A stretch of DNA of 64,000 nucleotides from Chitinophagaceae bacterium (lineage in GTDB: Bacteria; Bacteroidota; Bacteroidia; Chitinophagales; Chitinophagaceae). The number at the start of each line of letters is the position of its first letter. Within the stretch, counting starts at the first letter, position 1. The stretch lies in NCBI GenBank assembly GCA_947372105.1, contig CANBSH010000004.1:26629-90628 (forward strand). The letters run 5' to 3'. This document shows, piece by piece, positions 17,917-28,314 of this stretch. The notes beneath the pieces were generated by a model. It searched no databases. It saw only the letters and a list, made by a program, of their open reading frames with translations, and was not told the origin of the DNA. A program made the position numbers and the translations under genes.

Positions 17917-18498
17917 CTAGTTACTGTACTTGCTCAAATAGCTATTCCAAAATCCAATAAAAATGGACGCTTTGTTGCGCAAAGTCAAATTACCAGATTC
18001 AAGTATTAAACCTGAATTAAAATTGGCATTACGTTTTGCTTGACCATCCAATTCTAAATCAACAAATTTTATAGTTGAATCAGAAGGATTATATTGAATG
18101 TGATTAATAAAAGTACGGTAAGTAAAAGTTAAAGTATCTGTGATTTGAACATGCACACTATCTAAATCGTTCATATTACCTGGACTCTTTGGATAAATGA
18201 TATTTAAAGAATCTAAATAGGCTAAACCATTTTTATCATTTGGATTTTTGATAGATCTGATGATAATAGAATCTGCAAATTTTAACACTCCCGGATTGAT
18301 AGAATCTTTAGCATTGAATACAAATTCAGGCATCATATAAGTAATGCTACGAGACCATTTTCCAATAAATTTATCTCTTACTTCAGCAGTAATCATACGC
18401 TTATTGTAAGCATAATCTAATTCATACACCACCGACTTATTACAAGCAGTGGATAAAACTAAAACCATTATACATATATAACCTACTATAACTCTCAT
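17917..18498 (-). CDS. Hypothetical lipoprotein
   Basis: A 193-aa protein that I do not recognise. It has a clear lipoprotein signal peptide: a short basic start, hydrophobic VGYICIMVLVL, and lipobox LSTAC with the lipidated Cys at residue 19. The rest is mostly polar with beta-strand-like stretches (ITDTLTFTYRTFINHIQYN, STIKFVDLELDGQAKRNANF) and no catalytic motif. The pattern resembles DUF-type lipocalin-like Bacteroidota lipoproteins, but I cannot name a family. It is probably anchored in a membrane facing the periplasm. A -7-like TATCTTTA lies about 25 nt upstream. Confidence 0.65.
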   Translation of the reverse strand: MRVIVGYICIMVLVLSTACNKSVVYELDYAYNKRMITAEVRDKFIGKWSRSITYMMPEFVFNAKDSINPGVLKFADSIIIRSIKNPNDKNGLAYLDSLNIIYPKSPGNMNDLDSVHVQITDTLTFTYRTFINHIQYNPSDSTIKFVDLELDGQAKRNANFNSGLILESGNLTLRNKASIFIGFWNSYLSKYSN

Positions 18499-18605
18499 AG
18501 AATCAATTTAAATTAGGAACATAAAGATAGATAATTTATTAAAGTGTACCACCTTTTAAAATGAAAATATTAAATAAATTTAGAATATATAAGGGAGATT
18601 TTCTA

Positions 18606-20714
18606 TCAACTTTTCTTCTCTTCTAACTTTTGGACGGCAATTAAATCGGTCAATGCCACATTCATAGGTAATTGTCCTATTTGCACTATGGCTCTTTTAC
18701 CCTTAAAACCGATGACCTCACCCACTTGATAATTCTTTTTCAATTTTACCATCATACCCACTTCAATGGGTTGTGAAAGTTCTTTATACTGTTTGTCCAC
18801 TTTTTTGGCCAATTTATTAATCACAATCGCATCATTCTTTTTAAATAACAAATGATACAAATTTTTCATAACCTCCTCCTTCTTATCCGCTTTTTTCCAA
18901 TCCAATGCAATTTGACGCAATTTGCGTTCCATGTCTTTCAAATAAGCAAACTTATCTTCGGCTATTTTATTTTGCTCTCTTAGTAAATTGATTTGTTGAA
19001 TATGTTTTTCCTTATGGAGCGTTTTTTGAAGATCCATATTTAAAACTTCATTTTCCTTTATTTTCTTATGCAATTCTTTTCTTTCTATTTGAACTAATTG
19101 CAAATCCTGCTCAGTTCTATTCAATAATTTATCTAATTCAAAATGATGACTATCCACCAACTTTCGCGCGCGATTGATTAAATTTTTTGGAAGACCAATA
19201 CGTTCAGCAATAGCAAAAGTATATGAACTACCTGGTTTGCCTATTACTAATTGATACAAAGGTTCCAATTTCACTTCATCAAATTGCATGGCACCGTTTA
19301 CAATCCCTTTATTATGATTCGCCATTACTTTTAAATTCAAATAATGGGTGGTCACAATTCCCTGTGCATGTCGGTGAGATAATTCTTCTAAAATAACTTC
19401 TGCAAAAGCGCCTCCTAAATGAGGATCACTTCCACTTCCTAATTCATCAATAAAAAATAAGGTTTTACCATTCGCATTTTCTATGAAATGCTTCATGTGC
19501 TTTAAATGACTGGAATAAGTACTTAATTCGAAAGCTAAATTTTGTGTATCTCCTAATTGAATAAATAACTGCTTATAAATTCCCATTTTTGAATCGGGAT
19601 GCACTGGTACCAATAAACCACTTTGCAACATGACTTGATTGAGCCCTAAAGTTTTCATGGAGACCGTTTTCCCCCCTGCATTGGGTCCACTTATAATTAA
19701 AATTCTAGATTCATCATCTAATTCAATATCAATAGGTATGGTTTTTTTACCTGAAGTTTTATTATAGATATAAAGTAAGGGGTGATACGCTTGTATTAAA
19801 TGAGAAGTTGCCGTATTCGCCACCTCGGGTAATTGACCATTCATTTCAATTGCCAATAAGGACTTGGCTTTGACATAATCAAATAAGCCTACTATTTTCA
19901 AATAATCCTTTAATAAAGAGGAATAAGGAGATAATTGAGCGGTTAATTGTCTTAGCACCCTTTGCACTTCCTTTTCTTCTTCTTGTTCTAAACTATACAG
20001 CTCATTATTTAATTCAATAGTTTCCTCCGGTTCAATAAAAGCAGTTTTACGACTATCACTTTCCCCATGTAAAAAACCTTTCACTTGTCTCTTATATTCC
20101 GAAAATACTGCCACCACTCTTCGGCCATTACTGAAGCTCTCGTCAATATCTGCAGTATATCCAGATTTTGCTAAACGACTCACTACCTTCTCAAATATGC
20201 GTCTTAGTTGTTGTCGTTTTTTATACAACTGCATTCTGATATATGCTAAATCCTCTGAAGCGTTATCTTTTACCAAGCCTCTATCATCAATGATCACATC
20301 CATGGATTCTATGATATTCTTTTCAAAGTAAGTATCATGAAGTATTAAACATAAATTAGGGTACGCACTTCTTCTTTCTTCATCAAACCATTTAAAAACC
20401 TGCTCCATGTGCACCATCAACCTTCGAATTAACAACCACTGCTCGCCCGTCAATTGTGCTCCTGGAATTCCTAATAAATGAACATCTTTACGAATATCCA
20501 ATACAAAATCGGAAGGAAAGTATTGATTCGCCGATTTTATGTATTTATACTCCTGCGTTTGCAATAAAGCTGTTTGAATGTACTTTAAATGCGTATGGAT
20601 ACGCATGTCCTCTAGCCATTCCTTCCCCATATTAGTTTGGCAATAATTCAATAAAATAGTAATAATTTTATCAAACTCTAATTGAACCAGGGCATTTTCA
20701 GGATATAATTTCAT
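18606..20714 (-). CDS. MutS2-type ATPase lacking the Smr domain
   Basis: A 702-aa MutS-family ATPase of the MutS2 branch. The N-terminus (LVQLEFDKIITILLNYCQT) and the lack of a mismatch-recognition domain are MutS2 features. The ATPase has Walker A SGPNAGGKTVSMKT near residue 341, ELSTYSSHL, Walker B TLFFIDELGSGSDP, and the downstream TTHYLNLK. A long coiled coil (about 520-620) follows, then a KOW-like segment (VKLKKNYQVGEVIGFKGK). The protein ends there, without the C-terminal Smr nuclease domain of typical MutS2. MutS2 acts on recombination intermediates or collided ribosomes in other bacteria; which role applies here is unknown. Confidence 0.85.
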   Translation of the reverse strand: MKLYPENALVQLEFDKIITILLNYCQTNMGKEWLEDMRIHTHLKYIQTALLQTQEYKYIKSANQYFPSDFVLDIRKDVHLLGIPGAQLTGEQWLLIRRLMVHMEQVFKWFDEERRSAYPNLCLILHDTYFEKNIIESMDVIIDDRGLVKDNASEDLAYIRMQLYKKRQQLRRIFEKVVSRLAKSGYTADIDESFSNGRRVVAVFSEYKRQVKGFLHGESDSRKTAFIEPEETIELNNELYSLEQEEEKEVQRVLRQLTAQLSPYSSLLKDYLKIVGLFDYVKAKSLLAIEMNGQLPEVANTATSHLIQAYHPLLYIYNKTSGKKTIPIDIELDDESRILIISGPNAGGKTVSMKTLGLNQVMLQSGLLVPVHPDSKMGIYKQLFIQLGDTQNLAFELSTYSSHLKHMKHFIENANGKTLFFIDELGSGSDPHLGGAFAEVILEELSHRHAQGIVTTHYLNLKVMANHNKGIVNGAMQFDEVKLEPLYQLVIGKPGSSYTFAIAERIGLPKNLINRARKLVDSHHFELDKLLNRTEQDLQLVQIERKELHKKIKENEVLNMDLQKTLHKEKHIQQINLLREQNKIAEDKFAYLKDMERKLRQIALDWKKADKKEEVMKNLYHLLFKKNDAIVINKLAKKVDKQYKELSQPIEVGMMVKLKKNYQVGEVIGFKGKRAIVQIGQLPMNVALTDLIAVQKLEEKKS

Positions 20715-20808
20715 TGGGATAGATAGGGAGCAAAATTAATCAAATTAAGTGGAATCTGCATTGAACCAATTAGCTTAATTATTGTTATATATGGAGTAAA
20801 CAATTAAC

Positions 20809-21450
20809 ATGAAAAAGACATATCACATCTTTCTGGTTTTCACATTATTCATTTGTTTAAGTGCTTGCGCTCAAAATAAAACGAACTCAAAAAATAATAA
20901 AATAAATATGACCCATACCGAAACTATTACTTTAGGATCAGGTTGCTTTTGGTGCACCGAAGCTATTTTTCAACGTTTACAAGGGGTTGTCAAAGTCACT
21001 AGTGGCTATAGTGGCGGTTTTGTAGACAATCCTACTTATGAGCAAGTTTGTGACAAAAACACAGGCCATGCCGAAGTTTGTCAAATTGTATATGATACGA
21101 CCCAAATTAAATTAGATGATATATTAGCTGTATTTTGGAAAACACATGACCCCACCACATTAAACCAACAAGGAAATGATGTGGGGCCTCAATATCGTAG
21201 CGTCGTATTCTTCCACAATGAGCATCAAAAAGAATTGGCTCAACAATATGTTAAGGAGTTAAATGATTCAAAAGCCTGGGCGAACCCTGTTGTTACCACC
21301 GTAGAACCTTTTCAAAAGTTTTATGCTGCCGAAAACTACCACCAAAATTATTACAACGACAATAAAAACCAAGGTTATTGCCGTTACGTCATTGGTCCTA
21401 AATTGGAAAAATTTGAAAAAGTTTTCAAGGATAAATTAAAAAAGGACTAG
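20809..21450 (+). CDS. msrA: Peptide-methionine (S)-S-oxide reductase, lipoprotein form
   Basis: MsrA reduces methionine-S-sulfoxide in oxidised proteins. The 213-aa protein starts with a lipoprotein signal (hydrophobic HIFLVFTLFICL, lipobox LSAC, Cys20), so it should sit in the periplasm or on a membrane. The catalytic motif GCFWCTE holds nucleophile Cys46. Further on are GVVKVTSGYSGG, the HDPTTLNQQGND segment, and the C-terminal NYHQNYYNDNKNQGYCRYVI with likely resolving Cys. No MsrB is fused or adjacent. The M1 peptidase follows after 37 nt. Confidence 0.95.
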   Translation: MKKTYHIFLVFTLFICLSACAQNKTNSKNNKINMTHTETITLGSGCFWCTEAIFQRLQGVVKVTSGYSGGFVDNPTYEQVCDKNTGHAEVCQIVYDTTQIKLDDILAVFWKTHDPTTLNQQGNDVGPQYRSVVFFHNEHQKELAQQYVKELNDSKAWANPVVTTVEPFQKFYAAENYHQNYYNDNKNQGYCRYVIGPKLEKFEKVFKDKLKKD

Positions 21451-21487
21451 GATTCATTTTATATTTAGCTATCCAAAAAAGCTAATA

Positions 21488-23164
21488 ATGAAAAAGGTAG
21501 GCGCTTCTTTATTTTTATTATTCTTGACGCTATGCAGTATTAATGCAATCTGTCAACCTGTTTTCAATCATGATGATACCCTGCGTGGAAGTTTAAATAC
21601 TCAACGTGATTGGTTTGATATTCAACGATATGACATACATGTCACCCCTAATTATGCTCAAAAATCTATAACAGGAATGGTGCAATGGACAGCCAAAGTA
21701 AAAAAGCCTGCACAAAATATTCAAATTGATTTACAACAACCCTTACAAATTGATAGTGTCATTTATAAAGGTATTAATAACTCAAAACCTCAATCTCTTT
21801 CATTTACCAGAAATAACAATGTTGCCATTGTCAATTTCACAGCCCAGCTCAATTTACAATCTAATTTTAATTTGTTCATTTACTATCATGGGGTCCCAAG
21901 AGAAGCCATTCGTCCCCCTTGGGATGGTGGATGGATATGGAAAAAAGATGCCAATGGTAAACCCTGGATGTCTGTTGCATGTCAAGGTTTAGGTGCTTCT
22001 GTTTGGTATCCTTGTAAAGATCATCAATCTGACGAACCCGATTTAGGCGCAAGCTTGACTATGAATATCCCCGATACTTTAAATGCCATTTCAAATGGTA
22101 GAATGATTAAAAAAATAAATCAAGGTAATATTACCAGCTATACCTGGGAAGTAAAAAACCCGATTAACAATTACAATATCATTCCCTACATTGGAGATTA
22201 TGTAGGATGGAATGAAAAATACCCAGGTTTAAAAGGTGATTTAGATGTACATTATTGGATATTAAGAGAGGACTCGTTAAAAGCACGTAAACAATTCACA
22301 CAAGTTCCTAAAATGCTGAAAGCTTTTGAATATTGGATGGGGCCTTATCCTTTTTTTGAAGATGGCTATCAATTAGTACAAAGCCCCCATTTAGGTATGG
22401 AACATCAATCTGCAGTGGCATATGGGAATAAATTTATGAATGGCTATTTAGGACGTGATTTATCGGGCACAGGATGGGGAGACAAATGGGATTTTATCAT
22501 AGTGCATGAAAGTGGTCACGAATGGTTTGCCAATAATATTACCACTCAGGACATTGCTGATATGTGGGTACATGAAGGATTTACAAATTATACCGAAACA
22601 TTAATGACTGAATATTATTTTGGGGTAGAAGCCGGAAACGATTACAATTTTGGAATTCGTAAAAATATTCGCAACGACAGACCCGTTATCGGACACTATG
22701 GGGTGAATGAAGAAGGCAGTGGTGATATGTATTACAAAGGATCTAATATGATTCATACCATTAGACATTCTATGAATAACGATAGCTTGTTTCGTCAAAT
22801 AATAATTGGTTTGAATAAAACTTTTTATCACAAAACAGTGACCACGCAAGACATTGAAAATTACATTTCAACTCAAGCTGGATTTAACTATAAAAAAATA
22901 TACGACCAATATTTGCGCACTGCACAAATACCTGAATTAATTTTTGAATTTGACGCTAAAGAAAAAATATTGACTTATCAATGGAAAAATTGCGAGGTTG
23001 GGTTTAACTTACCATTATCATTTACTTATAGAGATAAAAAATACAATCTATCTCCTATTGATTATATCCCTCAAAAGAAATTAATCACACAAGATAATTT
23101 TGATATAAAAGAGTTTACAAAATTAATTAACCGCTTATATTACGTAAAAGTGGTCACTGAATAA
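21488..23164 (+). CDS. Secreted M1 family metallopeptidase
   Basis: A 558-aa zinc aminopeptidase-like protein with an N-terminal signal peptide (about 22 residues, ending near ICQ). The M1 beta-sandwich domain is followed by the exopeptidase region HLGMEHQSAVAYG (GAMEN-like) and the zinc site HESGH at 340-344, with the third ligand Glu363 in WVHEGFTNYTE. The length is that of short Bacteroidota M1 enzymes, which lack the C-terminal helical domain of PepN. It probably trims peptides in the periplasm. It lies 37 nt after msrA on the same strand. Confidence 0.92.
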   Translation: MKKVGASLFLLFLTLCSINAICQPVFNHDDTLRGSLNTQRDWFDIQRYDIHVTPNYAQKSITGMVQWTAKVKKPAQNIQIDLQQPLQIDSVIYKGINNSKPQSLSFTRNNNVAIVNFTAQLNLQSNFNLFIYYHGVPREAIRPPWDGGWIWKKDANGKPWMSVACQGLGASVWYPCKDHQSDEPDLGASLTMNIPDTLNAISNGRMIKKINQGNITSYTWEVKNPINNYNIIPYIGDYVGWNEKYPGLKGDLDVHYWILREDSLKARKQFTQVPKMLKAFEYWMGPYPFFEDGYQLVQSPHLGMEHQSAVAYGNKFMNGYLGRDLSGTGWGDKWDFIIVHESGHEWFANNITTQDIADMWVHEGFTNYTETLMTEYYFGVEAGNDYNFGIRKNIRNDRPVIGHYGVNEEGSGDMYYKGSNMIHTIRHSMNNDSLFRQIIIGLNKTFYHKTVTTQDIENYISTQAGFNYKKIYDQYLRTAQIPELIFEFDAKEKILTYQWKNCEVGFNLPLSFTYRDKKYNLSPIDYIPQKKLITQDNFDIKEFTKLINRLYYVKVVTE

Positions 23165-23202
23165 AACGACAAAAAAAATATAAATTTATAGATACCTAAG
23201 TG

Positions 23203-23240
23203 GATCAATCATTAGAGATGTTGATCTTTATAAAATAATA
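23203..23240. terminator. Possible convergent 3'-end hairpin
   Basis: GATCAA and TTGATC arms (about 23204-23227) with an internal partial stem lie between the convergent M1 peptidase and NlpC genes, followed by TTTAT. The U-tract is poor, so this is a weak call. Confidence 0.35.
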
Positions 23241-23244
23241 ACCT

Positions 23245-23967
23245 CTATAAACTAGGATTCACTCTTCCTAAACTATATAAACGTCTCTGCCAATAAGGAT
23301 CGGTTAAATCTCCAATAGTAACCCCTTGGCTAGTGGAAGCATGTGCAAATTTATTATTCGCAATATAAATACCTACATGGGAGATGCGTCGACGTCCTTC
23401 TGTTTTAAAAAATATCAAATCACCTTCCTTTAAATCATTCCATTCAATTTTAAAACTCTGTTCATATTGTTCTGCTGCAGTTCGTTTTAAATTGACTTTA
23501 AATATATCTTTCATCACATCCAAAGTAAAATAGGAACAATCCACGCCATTTTTTGAATTACCACCCAAAACATAAGGAGTGCCCCACCATTCATCTATCT
23601 TTTGTAATAAAGGGATATTTTTAATTTCTTCCACCGCAATATCCATTTTAATGGAATATTTTAATTGCAACCAATTGGCTTTTTCTACCTCAGACAAATT
23701 GCTCGGCATCATTTCATAATTCTTACTCACTGGAGCTGGCTTTTCAGTTTCCACTGCATCTGATGCATTATTGATCATGATTTTACCAGGTGTCACGGAA
23801 ATGTCTTCTAAAAATTCCATTTTACGAGGTGCTTTAGGACTGGTTACATTTACCTTACCACTATTAGAAGTCTTAGGTAATGAAATGGATTTTAAGGCAC
23901 TACAACTGCTTAATAAAGCAATCATACTGCAGGCTCCTAAAAAATGTTTACCTAATTCTATTTTCAT
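23245..23967 (-). CDS. NlpC/P60 family lipoprotein (C40 peptidase)
   Basis: A 240-aa cell-wall hydrolase. The signal peptide ends in lipobox LLSSC (Cys22), so it is a lipoprotein. The C-terminal NlpC/P60 domain has catalytic Cys144 in NGVDCSYF, His197 in RISHVGIY, and the typical GDLIFFKTEG strand before it, followed by KFAHASTSQGV. Such enzymes usually cleave peptidoglycan stem peptides. A -7-like TATCTTG lies 7 nt before the ATG. The gene converges on the M1 peptidase and is divergent from dnaE. Confidence 0.92.
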   Translation of the reverse strand: MKIELGKHFLGACSMIALLSSCSALKSISLPKTSNSGKVNVTSPKAPRKMEFLEDISVTPGKIMINNASDAVETEKPAPVSKNYEMMPSNLSEVEKANWLQLKYSIKMDIAVEEIKNIPLLQKIDEWWGTPYVLGGNSKNGVDCSYFTLDVMKDIFKVNLKRTAAEQYEQSFKIEWNDLKEGDLIFFKTEGRRRISHVGIYIANNKFAHASTSQGVTIGDLTDPYWQRRLYSLGRVNPSL

Positions 23968-24099
23968 AGATAGGCAAGATACTGTAAGTCCTTGTAAATT
24001 GACCTATTTTAAGCTATTTTAACTGTTTTTTTGTGGAAAATTAAGCCTTCTAAAACCCCCGTTTTTTACGATATTTGTACACTTAGTCCCTATTCCTAC

Positions 24100-27000
24100 A
24101 TGCCAAAGTTTTCACATTTACACGTTCATACGCAATATTCATTATTAGATGGTGCCGCTTCCATTGAAGGCTTATATGATAAAGCCATTAAAGATGATAT
24201 GCCCGCATTGGCCATTACCGATCATGGTAATATGTTTGGCGCTTTTAAATTTGTAAGTCAGGCATGGAAAAAAACCAAAGTAGTTGGAAAAGATGCGAAA
24301 GGAAATGATATTCTAGCTCCTATTGTAAAACCCATTGTAGGTTGTGAATTTTATGTCGTAAAAGACAGACATATTAAAACTTTTACAAAGGAAGCGAAAG
24401 ACGATAGATACCATCAGGTGTTACTTGCTAAAAATGCAATTGGATATCAAAATTTAATCAAACTAACTTCCTTAGGATATATTGAAGGAATGTATAGCAA
24501 GTATCCCCGTATTGATAAAGAACTAATTGAAAAATACCACGAAGGACTTATTGCGACCACATGTTGTATTGGTGCTTATGTTCCTCAAACCATTTTAAAA
24601 AAAGACGAAGCCGAAGCAGAAAAAGAATTTAAATGGTGGTTGAATATGTTTGGTGAAGATTATTACATCGAAATTCAAAGACATCAAATCCCAGAGCAAG
24701 AAATTATCAATCAAAGATTACTTCAATTTGCCAAAAAATACAAAGTGCCTGTCATTGCAACCAACGATAGTCATTATGTAAATGAAGATGACGCCAATGC
24801 CCATGATATTTTGCTATGTATCAATACCGGAGAAAAACAATCCACTCCAGGGTTTGATGATTTCGTTAATGATGAAATTCAAGTAAAAAACAGACGATTC
24901 AAATTTCCTAATAACGAATTTTATTTTAAAACAACCGATCAAATGAGTCAACTGTTTCAGGACATTCCTGAATCTATTGATAACACAAATGCGATTGTAG
25001 ATAAAGTAGATATCTTAAATTTAAAAAAAGATATTTTATTGCCCGCCTTCCCTATTCCTAAAGCATTCCAAATACATAAGGATGCCAATATGAATCAATG
25101 GGAATTTTTAAAACATATCACTTTAGAAGGTGCCCATAAAAGATATCCTGAAATCACCACCGAAATACAAGAGCGTATTGATTTTGAATTATTCACCATC
25201 AGAACCATGGGTTTTGCAGGTTATTTCTTGATTGTAAGTGACTTTATTAAAGCAGGTCGTGAAATGGGCGTTTTTGTGGGGCCAGGTCGTGGTTCGGCAG
25301 CAGGGAGTGTGGTTGCCTATTGTATTGGGATTACGAATATTGATCCTATCAAATATCAATTACTATTTGAACGTTTCTTAAATCCGGATCGTAAGAGTAT
25401 GCCGGATATTGATACGGACTTTGATGATGAAGGCCGTCAAAAAGTAATCGATTATGTAGTTGATAAATATGGCAAGGAACAGGTAGCACAAATTGTTACC
25501 TATGGTACGATGGCTGCTAAAATGAGTATCAAAGATGTAGCTCGTGTAATGGACTTACCTTTATCTGAAAGTAACTTACTAGCTAAATTAGTTCCAGATA
25601 AACCTGGTACCGAATTAAGAAGAGTCTTACACGCTCCTATTACGGCGAAAGAAGGTGAAAAATCATTAGCCGAAAAAGAGGGTTACCAACCTGAAGATAT
25701 TGACAACGTTAAAAAAATTAGAGAGATTTATAAAGGAAACGATTTACGTGCTGCAGTATTACATGAAGCCGAAAGATTAGAAGGATCGGTTCGAAATACA
25801 GGAATTCATGCGGCAGGTATTATCATTGCACCAAGTGACTTAACCGAAATCATGCCGGTAGCAACTGCAAAAGATTCTAATTTATGGGTGACTCAAATTG
25901 AAGGAAGTGTGATTGAAGAAGCAGGTGTTATTAAAATGGACTTTTTGGGCTTAAAAACCTTATCTATTTTAAAAACTGCCTTAGAATTAATTAAACAAAA
26001 TCATGGAGTCACCATCGATCTGGATTTAATATCCTTGGAGGATGAAAAAACATTTTATTTATATCAACGCGGTGAAACCAATGCCACTTTCCAATTTGAA
26101 AGTGTGGGAATGCAAAAACATTTACGCGATTTAAAACCAGATAAATTTGCCGATCTCATTGCCATGAACGCCTTGTATCGTCCAGGCCCTATGGCATATA
26201 TCCCAAATTTTATTGATCGTAAACACGGCAAGGAAACCATACAGTATGATTTACCTGTGATGGAAGAAATTTTAGCAGATACTTATGGCATTACAGTATA
26301 TCAGGAACAGGTCATGTTATTAAGTCAAAAGATTGCAAGCTTTACTAAAGGAGATGCGGATGTACTTCGTAAAGCCATGGGTAAAAAGCAAAAATCGGTG
26401 CTGGATAAAATGAAAGCGCAGTTTATTGCTGGTGCAGTAAAAAATGGGCATCCCGAAAATATATTAGAAAAAGTATGGACAGACTGGGAAGCTTTTGCAC
26501 AATACGCATTTAATAAATCGCACTCTACTTGTTATGCTTATCTAGCCTATCAAACGGCTTATTTAAAAGCACATTATCCTGGAGAATACATGTCTGCAGT
26601 ATTAAATCATGCGGGCAGTATTGAAAAGATTACCTTCTTTATGGAGGAATGCAAGCGAATGGGCATTAAAGTATTGGGGCCCGACATTAATGAATCATTG
26701 AATGGTTTTTCGGTGAATAAAAAAGGAGAAATTCGTTTTGGATTAGGTGGATTAAAGGGTGTGGGTGAAGCTGCCATTGAAATGATTATTACCGAAAGAA
26801 ATAAAGCGGGCCATTTTAATGATATGGTAGACTTTATAAAAAGAGTACTATCAAGAGCAGTGAATAAAAAATCATTAGAAAGTTTAGCCTACTCTGGTAC
26901 TTTTGATTGCTTCCCTGAATATCATCGTGCACAATATTTTTATGTCCCTGAGGGCGATCGTACGAATGGCTTAGAAAAACTAATTAACTACGCACAGGCC

Positions 27001-27774
27001 TTACAAAATATCAATGTGGGCACCAGCAATACTTTATTTGGTGATTTACCTTCGGCCATGCAAGTTCCTGTTCCTAAAATAAATGTTTGCGAGGAATGGA
27101 CTTTGACCGAAAAATTAGATCACGAAAAAGATATCACAGGGATGTTTATGAGTGGGCATCCTTTGGATCATTTTAGTTTTGAAATGAAACATTATTTGTT
27201 TAGCCCTATCAATGATTTTAATGAAGTCAAAGATCATTTGAGTGCTCAACCACAACAATTAGGTCGCAATTTTAAGTTGGCAGGATTGGTTACAGAAGTG
27301 CAACATAGAATGACTAAAACGGGAAAAAACTTTGGTTCCTTTATCATTGAAGATTTTACAGGGAAAACCGACTTTATTTTATGGAGTGAGGATTATATTA
27401 AATTTCAGAACTATTTGGAAGTAGGTCAGAAAATATTTCTCACTGGTGCTTTTAGAAATAGATACAATCAACCCAATGCTTTTGAATTCAAAATTCAAAG
27501 CATGTCCTTATTGGAAGTGGTGAAACAAAATCAAACAAGATCCATTGAACTCAGCATGCACCCCTCCCATCTCAACCCTGAAATGATTGCTTTCATTGAA
27601 AAAAATGTAAAACAAAACCCAGGGAAAGCCTCATTAAAATTCAATTTTATTGAACCCAGAGAGCAAATGGTAGCGAGTTTATTGACTTATGAACGTGGAT
27701 TCCAGATTAATGATGATATGATACTTTTTTTAGATAACCACCCAGATGTTCAAGTTCAGGTCAATCTTTTGTAA
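24100..27774 (+). CDS. dnaE: DNA polymerase III alpha subunit
   Basis: The replicative DNA polymerase, 1224 aa from the chosen start. The frame is open from 24031, but family members begin MPKFSHLHVHTQYSLLDGA, so the ATG at 24100 is preferred. Domains in order: N-terminal PHP (HLHVHT, ATNDSHY), palm with catalytic carboxylates in PDIDTDFDDEGRQ and GPGRGSAAGS upstream of it, fingers (NALYRPGPMAYIPNFI), tandem HhH (GLGGLKGVGEAA), and a C-terminal OB domain (FKLAGLVTEVQHRMTKTGK). It is the DnaE1 type, without an internal exonuclease. A 137-nt spacer separates it from trxA. Confidence 0.95.
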   Translation: MPKFSHLHVHTQYSLLDGAASIEGLYDKAIKDDMPALAITDHGNMFGAFKFVSQAWKKTKVVGKDAKGNDILAPIVKPIVGCEFYVVKDRHIKTFTKEAKDDRYHQVLLAKNAIGYQNLIKLTSLGYIEGMYSKYPRIDKELIEKYHEGLIATTCCIGAYVPQTILKKDEAEAEKEFKWWLNMFGEDYYIEIQRHQIPEQEIINQRLLQFAKKYKVPVIATNDSHYVNEDDANAHDILLCINTGEKQSTPGFDDFVNDEIQVKNRRFKFPNNEFYFKTTDQMSQLFQDIPESIDNTNAIVDKVDILNLKKDILLPAFPIPKAFQIHKDANMNQWEFLKHITLEGAHKRYPEITTEIQERIDFELFTIRTMGFAGYFLIVSDFIKAGREMGVFVGPGRGSAAGSVVAYCIGITNIDPIKYQLLFERFLNPDRKSMPDIDTDFDDEGRQKVIDYVVDKYGKEQVAQIVTYGTMAAKMSIKDVARVMDLPLSESNLLAKLVPDKPGTELRRVLHAPITAKEGEKSLAEKEGYQPEDIDNVKKIREIYKGNDLRAAVLHEAERLEGSVRNTGIHAAGIIIAPSDLTEIMPVATAKDSNLWVTQIEGSVIEEAGVIKMDFLGLKTLSILKTALELIKQNHGVTIDLDLISLEDEKTFYLYQRGETNATFQFESVGMQKHLRDLKPDKFADLIAMNALYRPGPMAYIPNFIDRKHGKETIQYDLPVMEEILADTYGITVYQEQVMLLSQKIASFTKGDADVLRKAMGKKQKSVLDKMKAQFIAGAVKNGHPENILEKVWTDWEAFAQYAFNKSHSTCYAYLAYQTAYLKAHYPGEYMSAVLNHAGSIEKITFFMEECKRMGIKVLGPDINESLNGFSVNKKGEIRFGLGGLKGVGEAAIEMIITERNKAGHFNDMVDFIKRVLSRAVNKKSLESLAYSGTFDCFPEYHRAQYFYVPEGDRTNGLEKLINYAQALQNINVGTSNTLFGDLPSAMQVPVPKINVCEEWTLTEKLDHEKDITGMFMSGHPLDHFSFEMKHYLFSPINDFNEVKDHLSAQPQQLGRNFKLAGLVTEVQHRMTKTGKNFGSFIIEDFTGKTDFILWSEDYIKFQNYLEVGQKIFLTGAFRNRYNQPNAFEFKIQSMSLLEVVKQNQTRSIELSMHPSHLNPEMIAFIEKNVKQNPGKASLKFNFIEPREQMVASLLTYERGFQINDDMILFLDNHPDVQVQVNLL

Positions 27775-27911
27775 GACATGACTGCATGGCTGAAAATTTG
27801 TCCCCAACAGCTAGCACATTTAGTGGAAAAGTCAAAAGGGCAGTTATTAAATATTGGAACTATTTTTGGAGTAATAAGAACAAGAACTATAAAATTTAAA
27901 AATATACAATT

Positions 27912-28229
27912 ATGGCATTAGAATTTACAGATGCGAATTTTCAGAAAGAAGTAATGGAAAGTCCAAAATTAACAGTGATTGATTTTTGGGCAGAATGGTG
28001 TGGACCTTGTCGTGCTATTGGACCCGTTATTGAAGAATTAGCAAAAGACTATGAAGGAAAAGTAAACATTGGAAAAGTAAATGTGGATGTGAATCCTAAT
28101 TTAAGTATGAACTTTGGTATTACTTCTATCCCTGCTATTTTATTTGTAAAAGGCGGGCAAGTAGTAGACAAACAAATTGGCGCAGTTCCTAAAGCAGTAT
28201 TGGATAAAAAAATTCAATCTCATTTATAG
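27912..28229 (+). CDS. trxA: Thioredoxin
   Basis: A 105-aa cytoplasmic thioredoxin with the canonical active site WCGPC (Cys30 and Cys33) within IDFWAEWCGPCRAIGP. The cis-Pro loop reads GITSIPAILFVKGG and the ending helix VLDKKIQSHL. There is no signal peptide. It would be recycled by the TrxB encoded at 8.9-9.8 kb. A strong terminator follows 85 nt downstream, so it is transcribed alone or with dnaE. Confidence 0.95.
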   Translation: MALEFTDANFQKEVMESPKLTVIDFWAEWCGPCRAIGPVIEELAKDYEGKVNIGKVNVDVNPNLSMNFGITSIPAILFVKGGQVVDKQIGAVPKAVLDKKIQSHL

Positions 28230-28314
28230 ATCTTATTCCTACTAAAAAAAGGAGCTTCTACTTAAAGTTTAGCTTGAAAATAATCATCTAAATAAGTATC
28301 AGAGATATTCAAGA

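Noticed and set aside
27778..27921. Possible 47-codon ORF between dnaE and trxA
   Set aside because: It overlaps the trxA start, has no recognisable homology or promoter, and its composition looks like an ordinary spacer.
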